From: CAWGUU01 sp963825765
GTDB lineage: Bacteria > Actinomycetota > Acidimicrobiia > Acidimicrobiales > AC-14
Reading direction: 5' to 3'
Assembly: GCA_963825765.1 (NCBI GenBank)
Contig: CAWGUU010000007.1
Coordinates: forward strand, 62,001-126,000
DNA length: 64,000 bases
In this document: positions 1 through 10,781 of the stretch, piece by piece
How the letters are laid out: each line of letters opens with the position of its first letter
How positions within the stretch are numbered: position 1 is the stretch's first letter
Translations under genes and position numbers: made by a program
The notes under the pieces: generated by a model
Database searches by the model: none
What the model saw: the letters and a program-made list of their open reading frames with translations, nothing else
What the model was told of the DNA's origin: nothing

Positions 1-786
1 GCCAAGGGGATCCAGGCGTCCCGGGCCCGGCTGGCGGCCCGTCAGGCCCGCGAGCTCACCCGGCGCAAGACGCTGCTGGAGGGGGCGGGGCTCCCCGGCA
101 AGCTGGCCGACTGCTCGTCGCGGGTCCCCGACGACTGCGAGCTGTTCATCGTCGAGGGCAATTCCGCCGGCGGCTCGGCCATCAACGCCCGCGACCCGAT
201 CACCCAGGCCATCCTGCCCATCCGGGGCAAGATCCTCAACGTCGAGCGGGCCCGCCTCGACCGGATGCTGAAGAACACCGAGATCCAGTCGCTGATCTCG
301 GCCATCGGTGCCAACGTCGGCGAGGAGTTCGACGTGGCCAAGATCCGCTACGACAAGGTCATCCTGCTGGCCGACGCCGACGTCGACGGCAACCACATCC
401 GCACCCTGCTGCTCACGTTCTTCTTCCGCCAGATGACCGATCTGGTGGAGCTGGGCCACATCTACATCGCCCAGCCGCCGCTCTACTCCACCATCGTGGG
501 CAAGGAGAAGGTGTACCTGAAGGACGACGCGGCGCGGGAGCGCTTCGTCGCCGAGCACCCCAACAAGAAGCACGAGTTCCAGCGGCTGAAGGGCTTGGGC
601 GAGATGGACTTCGGGGAGCTGAAGGAGACCACCATGGATCCGGCCCGCCGCACGCTGCTGCAGGTGTCGGTGGAGCAGGCCTCCATCGCCGACGAGGTGC
701 TGTCGGTGCTCATGGGCGACAACGTGGAGGCCCGCAAGTACTTCATCCAGACCAACGCCAAGGACGCAAGGTTCCTCGACATATGA
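1..786 (+). CDS. gyrB: DNA gyrase subunit B, C-terminal part
   Basis: The 5' end lies outside the window; the frame is open from base 1. This is the Toprim and C-terminal region of the ATPase subunit that, with GyrA, introduces negative supercoils. Visible are a Toprim motif EGNSAGGSA (bases 154-180), the metal-binding DADVDG motif (about 373-390) and the conserved PIRGKILNVE stretch. In most GyrB the first motif reads EGDSAGG. Here the Asp is Asn (codon 160-162), the position known as D426 in E. coli GyrB. It ends 9 bases before gyrA, the usual actinobacterial pair. Confidence 0.97.
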   Translation, partial: AKGIQASRARLAARQARELTRRKTLLEGAGLPGKLADCSSRVPDDCELFIVEGNSAGGSAINARDPITQAILPIRGKILNVERARLDRMLKNTEIQSLISAIGANVGEEFDVAKIRYDKVILLADADVDGNHIRTLLLTFFFRQMTDLVELGHIYIAQPPLYSTIVGKEKVYLKDDAARERFVAEHPNKKHEFQRLKGLGEMDFGELKETTMDPARRTLLQVSVEQASIADEVLSVLMGDNVEARKYFIQTNAKDARFLDI

Positions 787-795
787 GCGCCAGAC

Positions 796-3246
<2,451 letters not shown>

Positions 3247-3295
3247 CTGCCCGCCTCCACTTCCCCCTCGAAGTCCTATGTCTGAGGAGTGGAAG

Positions 3296-3865
3296 ATGGA
3301 ACGCGGGAAACGTGACGAGCAGGGCTCGGCCCTGCCGCTGCTGGTGCTGGCGGTGGTGCTGGGCGGGATGATCGTCCTGCTCGCCGGTCGCCTCGGGGGA
3401 GCGGCGGTCGACCGGGCCGCCGCCCGCAACGCAGCCGATGCCGCGGCGCTGGCCGGCGCGGCGGCCGATGAGCCAGAGGCCAGGCAGCTGGCCGCGGCCA
3501 ACGGCGCCACCGTCGTCGGCTACGCCAAGCAGGGCTCCGACGCCCGGGTCGAGGTCGAGCTCGGCGAGGCCCGGGCGGTGGGCAGGGCCCGGCGGTCGGG
3601 GGGAGGGACCGAGGGCCCACCCGGCGCGGCGCCGGCCCTGAGGGCCGCTCTGGCGCGGGCCGCGGACCTGCTCGGGCGCGACGTGCCGACGGTCCGGGTC
3701 CATCCGCCGGGCCTCGGTGTCGACGTCAGCCCGGTGGTCGTGGACCGCCTTCTGGAGGCCTCGGCCACCGCCGGCTTGTGCCGGCCTTCGGCCGACGCGC
3801 CCACCTACTTCGAGGTCTGCCAGGGCTCGGCGCCACCCGCCGCGGACGCCTCCGCGGGCCCCTGA
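3296..3865 (+). CDS. TadE/TadG-like secreted or pilus-type protein
   Basis: A 189-residue protein with a short basic N-terminus, one hydrophobic helix (SALPLLVLAVVLGG) and then an Ala-rich segment with the DRAAARNAADAAALAGA pattern. That pattern is typical of TadE/TadG-like proteins of actinobacterial Flp/Tad pilus or secretion loci. The remainder is Ala/Gly-rich without recognisable domains. I chose the ATG at 3296 because GAGGAG lies 6 bases upstream; an in-frame ATG at 3278 has no such site. No other tad genes are visible nearby, so a role in a pilus is only an inference from family resemblance. Confidence 0.75.
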   Translation: MERGKRDEQGSALPLLVLAVVLGGMIVLLAGRLGGAAVDRAAARNAADAAALAGAAADEPEARQLAAANGATVVGYAKQGSDARVEVELGEARAVGRARRSGGGTEGPPGAAPALRAALARAADLLGRDVPTVRVHPPGLGVDVSPVVVDRLLEASATAGLCRPSADAPTYFEVCQGSAPPAADASAGP

Positions 3866-3951
3866 CCAGCCGGCGACCGGCGCCCGACCGACTTGGCTGG
3901 GCCGAATCCGGGTACCGTCGAGTCGACGAGGCGTCCGACAGAGGGAGCACA

Positions 3952-6045
3952 TTGGCGCAGGGACGGCGAGTTCGGCTGGTCCTCCGTAGGATCGAGCCAC
4001 TTACGGTCCTGAAGTTCTCGCTGCTGCTCTACGCGAGCCTGTACCTGGTCGTCATGCTCGCCGGCTTCGCGTTGTGGTCGGCGGCGTCGGTGTCGGGCCT
4101 GCGGGGCAACATCGAGAGCTTCGTGGGCGACCTTGTCGCGTCCGACGACTTCCACTTCCTCGGACGCGACCTGTTCCGGGCGGCCGCGGTCGGCGGTGTC
4201 ATCCTCGTGACGATGGGAGCGGGCGTCAACGTGCTCATGGCCATCCTCTACAACCTGATCTGTGACGTCGTCGGCGGCGTCGGCCTCGTGTTCGAAGAGG
4301 GAGCGCTCGGCACCCGCGCCCAGCAGCGGCGAGCGGCCCGGGCCGGCGGCGAAGTCCACCCCGCGACCGAGGCCGAGCCGACCCCGAAGCGGCGACCCGG
4401 CAAAGTCGCGGCCGCCGCCGCGGCGACCACGCCGGCGAGAAGCCGTCGCCGCCCCGGCACCCCTGCCAGGCCCGAACCAATCGCTCCGGCCGCGGCCGCC
4501 GGAACGGCTGCGGCCGCCGCCCGCGGCCCGGCCACCGCCGCCGTCGGAGACCGAAAGGCCGCCGCATCCGGCCCTCCACCGCGGGAGCCCGCGCCGGTCG
4601 CCGGTCGCCCCGTCCCGCCGCTGAGCATCGACCCTCGACCATCACCACGACTCGAGGCGGCACAGCCGGTGAGGTCGTCCTCCGCCTCTGCTCAGCCCGC
4701 CGCCAGCACGCCGACTGGCGCACCGCAACCGGGGGCGACACCGCCCCAGGCAGCGCGGCCACCGACCATGGCCGGCCCACCTCCGCCAACCGGTCCGGCA
4801 CCTTCAGCGACCCAGGCGCTGCCACCCGTCAGACCGGCAGCCGACAGACCGCCACCCGACAGACCGCCACCCGACAGAGAGGCAGCCGACAGGCCGGCAC
4901 AGGACAGGCCGGGGCCTGGCACGCAACAGAGTCCGCAGTTCTCCCCGAAACTGCCACCGCCGGCGTCCGCGCCGCGGCCGTCGAGCCCGCCGGTACCGGC
5001 CTATCTGCCGCCACCGCGGACGCCCAGCTCCCCGGCGCCGCCGCCGGGGCAACCGGCACAGGCGAGTTCGCCTCCGCCAGCAAAGCCGTCGCAATCGATG
5101 CCTCCGCCCGCACCGGCACCGGCCGCAGCGGCGTCGTCGGCATCAGCAGCGCTTCCGACACCGAGTCCGGTGTCCTCCCCAGCGTCGTCACCCAAGCCGC
5201 CCCAACCGGGTCCGCCCGCCCCCAGCCCGGCACCAGCGTCGTCGTCGGCGTCGGCCCCGACCCCGACACCCAGTCCGGCGTCGGACGGCACCCCGTCACC
5301 GGCGGTGTCTCGCCCGCCTGAGTTGCAGCAGCCCCCGGCGAGCACGGCCACTCCGCCTCCGAGTGCGACCCAGGAGCCTGGTCAACGGCCCGCGACTACA
5401 CCTTCGACCCCGGCGCCGGTTCCGCCCCCTTCGCAGTCGCTGCCGGATCGCGCCTCGGCTCTCCGTTCGTCGACTTCCCCGACACTGCCACCTTCGCCGC
5501 CGGACCAGCCGTCCGAAAGACCTCCCGAGTCGACTGGTACGGGTAGCACGACCCGGCCCGGCGCGGTGGATCACATGCCGTCGGACTTGGCGTCGCGTGT
5601 GCCGTCTCCCGAACCGGCGAAGCCGGCACAGCCTCCCCCCCGCCGTCGCAATCGGCAGCGCCCTCGCCCCCGGCGGCGCCGTCGCAATCGGCAGCGCCGC
5701 CGTCCCCGGCACCCTCTCCACCCCCGCCCGCGGCAGCACCGTCGCAATCGGCAGCGCCCTCGCCTCCGCCACCGCCGCCCCCGGCGGCGGCGCCCTCCCA
5801 TTCGGCAGCGCCACCTGAGCCACCTTCGGTGCCATCACCGCCGGAAGCCCAGCCGACCCCACAAGCGGCCCCGCCGCCGGCGCCGACCCCGCCCCCCGAG
5901 CACCCGTCGGCATCGGCAACCACATCGGCGCCAGCGCCGGACCCCCCAGCGTCCCCGGCGGGGAATGGCGCGGCCCCATCCCCGGCGCCCGCGCCCGGCG
6001 GCCAGCCGGACTGAACTGGCCGGCGTCACGCCCGGTCTGGCGTAG
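3952..6045 (+). CDS. DUF3566 membrane protein with very long Pro/Ala/Ser tail (frameshifted near the end)
   Basis: A TTG start at 3952 is preceded by GAGGGAG. Residues 1-110 match DUF3566: a basic N-terminus, a first helix (LLLYASLYLVVMLAGFALW), a phenylalanine-rich linker and a second helix (GGVILVTMGAGVNVLMAILY). The position after gyrA and before tRNA-Ile is the usual place of this family. Unusually, the domain is N-terminal and is followed by about 580 residues of Pro/Ala/Ser-rich low complexity, including DRPPPDRPPPD repeats. After a run of seven C (5635-5641) the open frame becomes Arg-rich and ends at 6045. Removing one C restores the Pro/Ala/Ser composition up to a stop at 6012-6014. 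The native end is therefore probably 6014. Confidence 0.85.
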   Translation: MAQGRRVRLVLRRIEPLTVLKFSLLLYASLYLVVMLAGFALWSAASVSGLRGNIESFVGDLVASDDFHFLGRDLFRAAAVGGVILVTMGAGVNVLMAILYNLICDVVGGVGLVFEEGALGTRAQQRRAARAGGEVHPATEAEPTPKRRPGKVAAAAAATTPARSRRRPGTPARPEPIAPAAAAGTAAAAARGPATAAVGDRKAAASGPPPREPAPVAGRPVPPLSIDPRPSPRLEAAQPVRSSSASAQPAASTPTGAPQPGATPPQAARPPTMAGPPPPTGPAPSATQALPPVRPAADRPPPDRPPPDREAADRPAQDRPGPGTQQSPQFSPKLPPPASAPRPSSPPVPAYLPPPRTPSSPAPPPGQPAQASSPPPAKPSQSMPPPAPAPAAAASSASAALPTPSPVSSPASSPKPPQPGPPAPSPAPASSSASAPTPTPSPASDGTPSPAVSRPPELQQPPASTATPPPSATQEPGQRPATTPSTPAPVPPPSQSLPDRASALRSSTSPTLPPSPPDQPSERPPESTGTGSTTRPGAVDHMPSDLASRVPSPEPAKPAQPPPRRRNRQRPRPRRRRRNRQRRRPRHPLHPRPRQHRRNRQRPRLRHRRPRRRRPPIRQRHLSHLRCHHRRKPSRPHKRPRRRRRPRPPSTRRHRQPHRRQRRTPQRPRRGMARPHPRRPRPAASRTELAGVTPGLA

Positions 6046-6068
6046 GCTTGATGGTCTGCACGAACGCC

Positions 6069-6144
<76 letters not shown>

Positions 6145-6145
<1 letters not shown>

Positions 6146-6279
6146 TGAAGAGACGAGCACTCTTGGCGATGCTCCTGGCGGGGGCCGCCGCCGCAGCCAT
6201 CCGGCTTCGCGGCGGCAAGGCCCCGGCCCCCGAGCGCGGCGGCTGGCGAGAGCTGTCCTCTGCTGACCTTCACTCGTGA
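6145..6279 (+). CDS. Small basic membrane-type peptide, 44 residues
   Basis: An open frame starting with the ATG whose first base is the last A of the tRNA-Ile CCA end; a second in-frame ATG is at 6169. The product has a basic start, a hydrophobic stretch (ALLAMLLAGAAAAA) and a short polar tail ending ELSSADLHS. Its stop TGA overlaps the GTG start of the next gene as GTGA, which suggests translational coupling and is the main reason to believe it is real. No family is recognised. It resembles tiny single-helix proteins. Confidence 0.5.
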
Positions 6280-7301
6280 GAGCCGTCGTCGTAGGTGCCG
6301 GCGCGGTCGGCGCCCGGGCCGCCCGGCAGCTCGTCGCCCTTGGTGACCTCGATCGGCTCGTCGTCGTCGACCCCGACGCCTCCCGTTGCCAGGCGGTGGT
6401 GGAGTCGTTCGGCCCGATCGCGTCGTCGGTGGCCGACCTGGCCGCGGCCCTCGAGGTCGCCGGCGAGCGCCTCGACGTCGCCGGCGAGGAATCGACGCCG
6501 GCGGCCGTGCTCCTCACGTCACCGCCCGGCGACCATCCCGAGCTGGCCGCCATCGCCCTCGCGGCAGGTGCCATCGTCGTGTCGACCGCCGACTCGGTGG
6601 ACGACGTGTCGGGCCTGCTCGCCCTCGACGCCACCGCCAGGGCCCTCGACCTGGCCGTCGTGGTCGGTGCCGGGTTCTCACCCGGCCTGTCCTGTGTCCT
6701 CGCCGCCTTCGCCGCCCGGAGCTTCGAGCAGGTGGACGAGGTGCACGTGGCCAAGGTCGGCTCCGGCGGCCCCGCGTGCCACCGTCAGCGGCTGGCGGCC
6801 TCCCGGTCCAAGGGCCCGGAGTGGGCCGGTGGCCGGTGGGTGGAGCCGGTCACCTCGGGCCGCCAGCTCTGCTGGTTTCCCGACCCGATCGGCGGGGTCG
6901 ACTGCTACCGCGGCGCCCTGGGCGAGCCCCTGCTGATCGCGCCAGCCTTCCCCGGGGTGACACGGGTCACCGCCCGGGCCGGCGCCGGTCGGTTCGACCG
7001 CCTGGTGTCCCGGCTGCCCGAGCTCCGCCGGGTCCGGCGCGAGAGCGACCTGGGCGCGCTGCGGGTCGAGGTGCGGGGCTCCCAGGGGGTCGCCCGGGCC
7101 ACGCGGGTCGTCGGGGCCATCGACCGCCCGGCCGTGGCCGCCGGCGCCGTCACCGCCCTGGCCGCCCGGTGGGCCGTCGACCGCCGCCTGTCGAGCACCG
7201 GTGCCGCCGGCCTGGCGCAGATGGTCGACCCCGGCCCGTTCCTGGCCAGCCTGGCCGAACGGGGTGTCAAGGTCGCCGTTTTCGAGGGCGCCGCCGCGTA
7301 G
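6276..7301 (+). CDS. Saccharopine dehydrogenase-like NAD(P)-binding protein
   Basis: A 341-residue protein with an N-terminal Rossmann fold (VVVGAGAVGARAARQL) followed by an acidic strand end (VVVDPDAS), as in the saccharopine/lysine dehydrogenase group. A GAGFSPGLSCVLAAF segment near residue 130 resembles the domain crossover of that family. The substrate cannot be read from the sequence; lysine-type amino acids or other imines are possible. It starts with GTG overlapping the stop of the small peptide before it. The downstream Fpg-type gene is convergent. Confidence 0.75.
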   Translation: MRAVVVGAGAVGARAARQLVALGDLDRLVVVDPDASRCQAVVESFGPIASSVADLAAALEVAGERLDVAGEESTPAAVLLTSPPGDHPELAAIALAAGAIVVSTADSVDDVSGLLALDATARALDLAVVVGAGFSPGLSCVLAAFAARSFEQVDEVHVAKVGSGGPACHRQRLAASRSKGPEWAGGRWVEPVTSGRQLCWFPDPIGGVDCYRGALGEPLLIAPAFPGVTRVTARAGAGRFDRLVSRLPELRRVRRESDLGALRVEVRGSQGVARATRVVGAIDRPAVAAGAVTALAARWAVDRRLSSTGAAGLAQMVDPGPFLASLAERGVKVAVFEGAAA

Positions 7302-7325
7302 GCCCGACGCCGCGCCGCGCCGCCC

Positions 7326-8162
7326 TTACCGCACCAACCGGGACAGGCGGCGGTCGGCCAGCACCTTCCCACCTGTCTGGCATGCGGGGCAGTACGTCAC
7401 CTCGTAGGACTCGTACGACACCCGGCGCAGGTCGCCGCCGCAGGTGGGGCAGGGCGTGCCCGACCGGCCGTGCACGGTGAAGTGGTCGCCGATCTTGGTG
7501 GGAAGTCCGCCGCCCCGACGTCGCTCCAGCTCCAAGGCCTCCGCCAGCACCACCCCGATGGCGTCGAGCAGTCGTCGCCGGTCGTCCTCCGACAACGACG
7601 CCAGGGTGGCGTAGGGGGAGATGCCGGCCCGGTGCAGGACGTCGTCGGAGTAGCCCCGGCCGATGCCGGCCACCGTCTTCTGGTGACGGAGCAGGGTGTG
7701 CACCCGGCGGCCGTCGTCGCCCGTCATCACCAAGGCGGCGAACTCCTCCGACAGCGGCTCGGGACCGAGGGCGGCCAGCGGTCCGTCGTCGCCGGGCGCC
7801 AGGACCCACCACCCGGCCTTGCGCTCGGTGCCGAACTCTTTCACCAGCACCGCCGGCCGCCCCTCGAACCGCAGGCGCACCACCCCGAACTTGGGCCTGG
7901 TGGTCTTGGGCGGATCCTCGAGGTCGACCCGCCCTCCCTGGGACAGGTGCACGAGCAGCCGGAACCCGCCGTCGAACTCGAACACGACGAACTTCCCCCG
8001 CCGGCCCACTGCGTCGACGCGGCGGCCCACCAGCTCCTCGGGCGGCACCTCGAAGGTCTTCAGCCCGGAGAACTGCAAGGCCGTCGCCGATTCGAGCGGT
8101 GCGCCGGCCACCGCCTGCTCGAGACGCTCGGCCAGCGCCTGGACCTCGGGAAGTTCGGGCAC
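7326..8162 (-). CDS. Fpg/Nei family DNA glycosylase
   Basis: A 278-residue base-excision-repair glycosylase/AP lyase. The N-terminus MPELPEVQ supplies the catalytic Pro and Glu exposed after Met removal. A helix-two-turn-helix region lies around residues 150-200, and the C-terminus has a Cys4 zinc finger (CPTC...CPAC with 16 residues between). The sixth to eighth residues differ slightly from classical MPELPEVE Fpg, so it may be one of the additional Fpg-like paralogues common in actinobacteria rather than the main 8-oxoguanine enzyme. Length is normal. Confidence 0.9.
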   Translation of the reverse strand: MPELPEVQALAERLEQAVAGAPLESATALQFSGLKTFEVPPEELVGRRVDAVGRRGKFVVFEFDGGFRLLVHLSQGGRVDLEDPPKTTRPKFGVVRLRFEGRPAVLVKEFGTERKAGWWVLAPGDDGPLAALGPEPLSEEFAALVMTGDDGRRVHTLLRHQKTVAGIGRGYSDDVLHRAGISPYATLASLSEDDRRRLLDAIGVVLAEALELERRRGGGLPTKIGDHFTVHGRSGTPCPTCGGDLRRVSYESYEVTYCPACQTGGKVLADRRLSRLVR

Positions 8163-8333
8163 CCGGCCAGAGTACGGCTGCTGAAAAAGGTGCGCGGCCG
8201 CGCACCAAGTAGCGAAAGGGCCGCCGGTACAATCTGCTCATGCACCGGGCTCCCGCCGCCCGGCTGCGAAAGGTGGTTGCAGGCACCGGGGTGGTCCCGC
8301 CCCTCCCCGGTGCCTCCCACCCTTCCCCGTCCT

Positions 8334-8370
8334 ACCATTGCCCATCCCACCATTGCCCATCCCACCGTTG
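8334..8370. repeat. 15-bp direct repeat, two copies plus a partial third
   Basis: The unit ACCATTGCCCATCCC occurs at 8334-8348 and 8349-8363 and is followed by ACCGTTG. It lies in the leader region about 30 bases before the PPOX gene. No function can be assigned. Confidence 0.8.
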
Positions 8371-8399
8371 ATCGGCCGCCGCCGCACCAGGAGTCGCCC

Positions 8400-8828
8400 G
8401 TGCAGACGATGACCGAGCAGCAGGCCCGCGACTTCCTGGCGGCCGGTACCAGGACGGCCAAGCTGGCCACCGTCCGCGAGGACGGCCGCCCGCACGTGGC
8501 GCCGATCTGGTTCGTGCTCGACGACGACGGGACGCTCGTGTTCACGACCGGCGCCGACACCGTGAAGGGCAGGGGCCTGCAGCGGCACCCCGCGGTCTGC
8601 CTGTGCGTCGACGACGAGACGCCGCCGTTCGCCTTCGTGATGGTCGACGGCAACGCCGAGACCAGCGAGGACGCGGAGGACCTGCTCGACTGGGCCGTCC
8701 GCATCGGCACCCGTTACATGGGGGCCGACCGGGGCGAGGAGTACGGGCGGAGGAACGCGGTGCCGGGCGAGCTGCTCGTCCGCGTCACCCCGAGTCGCAT
8801 CGTGGCCCGGGCCGGGATCGCCGACTGA
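8400..8828 (+). CDS. PPOX-class flavin/F420-dependent oxidoreductase
   Basis: A 142-residue split-barrel protein. It has the typical N-terminal pattern AKLATVREDGRPHVAPIWF, a middle strand LVFTTGADTVKGRGLQRHP and the ending RVTPSRI. This is the pattern of actinobacterial F420-dependent PPOX-class reductases (pyridoxamine oxidase-like fold). The substrate is unknown. I chose GTG at 8400 because AGGAG at 8389-8393 is 6 bases upstream; ATG at 8409 would be 15 bases away. Confidence 0.88.
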   Translation: MQTMTEQQARDFLAAGTRTAKLATVREDGRPHVAPIWFVLDDDGTLVFTTGADTVKGRGLQRHPAVCLCVDDETPPFAFVMVDGNAETSEDAEDLLDWAVRIGTRYMGADRGEEYGRRNAVPGELLVRVTPSRIVARAGIAD

Positions 8829-8847
8829 ATCACAGGTCCCGCCTGAC

Positions 8848-9657
8848 TCACAGGCCCCTGCTGGCGACGCGGTCGACCGCCATCCTGACCCCGGCTCCGG
8901 TGGCGACACCGATCGCCGCTCCGCCCACCACGTCGAGGGGGAGGTGGGCGCCGACGTAGACCCGGGCCACGCTCACCGTCGTGGCCACCGCGAACACCAG
9001 CGGCCGGGCCCACCGCGGCAGGCTTCGGGCCGCCACCATGGCCAGGGCGAACGACACCCCGGCGTGGCCGGACGGGAACCCGAGGCCCCGCTCCTCGTTG
9101 CCGCGCACCACCACGTCGCCCAGGTGAGCCGCCGGCCGCCCCCGCCCGACCGACCGCTTCACCACTTTGCTGCCGCCCCACACCGCAGTGCCGGTGGTCG
9201 CCAGCACCAGGGCCAGGCTCCTGCGACCGGCCAACCGGGCTGCGCCCGCGGCCACGAACACCGCCGCCAGGCTTCCCGCCTGCATCACCGCCCAGACCGG
9301 ACGGTGCAGCCCGTCGGGCAGGCCGTTCACCGTGCGGAAGGCGGCGCCCTCCGCCGACTGGACCAGGCGCCGGCGCGCCAGCACCGTCGTGACGCCGGTG
9401 ACGGCCAGCCCGGCCGCCAGCAGCGCGAGGTCGCGCCGGCCGGCCGGCGCGCCGAACCGGGGCGGCGCAGCCGCGGTATACGCGGGTGAGCGGCCCCAGA
9501 ACGCCGAAGGCGGGCCGAGGTCGCCGCCGGCGCCCGGCGCCCGGCCGAGCTCTTGACGTAGGCGTCGAACTGGGCCCTCGCCTTCTGCTGGTGCTCCAGC
9601 GACCGGGTGGCCATCCGGCGCTCGATTCGGCGCCGGGTTCTCGTCTGGCCGGTCCAC
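8848..9657 (-). CDS. PAP2-family phosphatase, N-terminus uncertain
   Basis: An integral membrane phosphatidic-acid-type phosphatase. The three PAP2 motifs are present: KRSVGRGRP, PSGH (in GFPSGHAGVSF) and ARVYVGAHLPLDVVGG. Several hydrophobic helices surround them. The first about 40 codons in this frame have poor GC3. The same stretch read from the ATG at 9614 in another frame has near-perfect GC3 and reads as a plausible N-terminus (MATRSLEHQQKARAQF). A frameshift near 9530-9545, in a GGGCGCC repeat, may therefore have displaced the true start. Confidence 0.85.
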   Translation of the reverse strand: MDRPDENPAPNRAPDGHPVAGAPAEGEGPVRRLRQELGRAPGAGGDLGPPSAFWGRSPAYTAAAPPRFGAPAGRRDLALLAAGLAVTGVTTVLARRRLVQSAEGAAFRTVNGLPDGLHRPVWAVMQAGSLAAVFVAAGAARLAGRRSLALVLATTGTAVWGGSKVVKRSVGRGRPAAHLGDVVVRGNEERGLGFPSGHAGVSFALAMVAARSLPRWARPLVFAVATTVSVARVYVGAHLPLDVVGGAAIGVATGAGVRMAVDRVASRGL

Positions 9658-9741
9658 GTTTTCTAGCAGCCGCCGGAGCTATCCTCCTGCCAACTCCCAG
9701 GTCGTCCTGGCCTGGAAGGAGGGCGAACCGGGAGGTCCGTG

Positions 9742-10020
9742 GTGGGATGTCTTCTCGTACTTGCCGCCTTTCTGTCGCCCCGGCTCGTCCTCTTCCTTCT
9801 GTTCCTGTTCAGCGACCGGCTGTCGATCGCGTTCAACTCGTTCTGGATCGGGCTGGCCGGCTTCATCTTCCTGCCGTGGGCGACGACCTTCTTCGCGCTG
9901 GCGTACGAGCCCATCAAGGGGGTCAGCGGCATCGGCTGGCTGTTCGTCGGCATCGGCCTGCTCTTCGACCTCAGCTCGTGGTTCGGTGGCGGCCAGCACG
10001 CCCAATCCCGCCGAGACTGA
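9742..10020 (+). CDS. Small integral membrane protein
   Basis: About 92 residues with two or three hydrophobic helices (LLVLAAFLSPRLVLFLLFLF; FIFLPWATTFFALAY; GWLFVGIGLLFDL) and a short His/Arg tail. GGAGGT at 9731-9736 supports a GTG start at 9742 rather than 9739. The IKG and WFGGG parts suggest a conserved actinobacterial family of unknown function. I cannot name it. Confidence 0.75.
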   Translation: MGCLLVLAAFLSPRLVLFLLFLFSDRLSIAFNSFWIGLAGFIFLPWATTFFALAYEPIKGVSGIGWLFVGIGLLFDLSSWFGGGQHAQSRRD

Positions 10021-10103
10021 GCACATCGCCGCGGAGGGGTCAGGGAACTGCTCGGGCGGCGGCGGCGTCCAACGGAGTAGGAGGCTCCGAACGAAAGGAC
10101 CGC

Positions 10104-10718
10104 ATGCATCGAGCCCGGCGGTACCGGCGATGCGATCGTCTGGCCGCTTCAGTGGTGGCGGCAGTGCTCGTCGTCGGCCCGGCCGCGGGATGCTCGTCCG
10201 GACCGCGCCAGAGCGAGGTCACCCCTGACATGTCGACAGGTGGCGAGACGTCGTCCGGTGGCGGGTCGAGCGAGCCTCGATGCGGCGAGCTCCTGGAGTG
10301 GCGATCCACCGACGCACCCTTGACCTTGACCCCGCACTTCCCCGAGCCGGTCGCCCGTGGCGGGGACGGCCTGCTGCGGGGCACCGTCACGGTGACCAAT
10401 CGCAGTGACGCCGCGCTCTCGGCGACGACCTCCGCCCAGCCCGATCTCGTGCTCCTCCGGGACGGCCGGGTCGTCACCCTCCCGATCGGGCAGCGGGCGG
10501 TGGGCGTGAGGGTCGACCTCGAGCCTGGCGCCAGCAGGGACTTCGAGGCGGCCGCCAGCCTGCGGTCGTGCGAGTCGGGGCCGTACCCGGCGGGCAATCC
10601 CCTGCCGGCCGGGACCTATCAGCTCGTCGCCTCCCAGACCTTCGTCGCCTCGCCGGCGCCGGACGGCAGCGGCGCGGTCGTCGCTCGGGGCGGGCCCTGG
10701 GAGTTCACCCTTCCCTGA
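10104..10718 (+). CDS. Putative lipoprotein of unknown function
   Basis: A 204-residue protein with a basic N-terminus, a hydrophobic core and a lipobox (VGPAAGC, Cys about residue 30). A Gly/Ser-rich linker and an all-beta-looking C-terminal domain follow (GTVTVTNRSDAAL, QPDLVLLRDGRVV, GTYQLVASQTF). This fits an Ig-like or intracellular-proteinase-inhibitor-like fold exposed on the outer face of the membrane. GAAAGGA lies just upstream of the ATG. No family could be named. Confidence 0.75.
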   Translation: MHRARRYRRCDRLAASVVAAVLVVGPAAGCSSGPRQSEVTPDMSTGGETSSGGGSSEPRCGELLEWRSTDAPLTLTPHFPEPVARGGDGLLRGTVTVTNRSDAALSATTSAQPDLVLLRDGRVVTLPIGQRAVGVRVDLEPGASRDFEAAASLRSCESGPYPAGNPLPAGTYQLVASQTFVASPAPDGSGAVVARGGPWEFTLP

Positions 10719-10732
10719 CCGATGTCGCGGGA

Positions 10733-10761
10733 CGGGCAGCCGACGCCAGGTCGACTGCCCG
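10733..10761. terminator. Weak inverted repeat between convergent genes
   Basis: CGGGCAG (10733-10739) pairs with CTGCCCG (10755-10761) across a 15-base loop. It lies between the convergent lipoprotein and S1 protease genes, so a bidirectional terminator is possible. There is no T-run. Confidence 0.3.
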
Positions 10762-10781
10762 CCCTCGCGAAATGCTTCGGC

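Noticed and set aside
4235..5979. Several long minus-strand frames in the Pro/Ala-rich part of the DUF3566 gene.
   Set aside because: Low-complexity GC-rich DNA opens all frames; none has a domain or a ribosome site.
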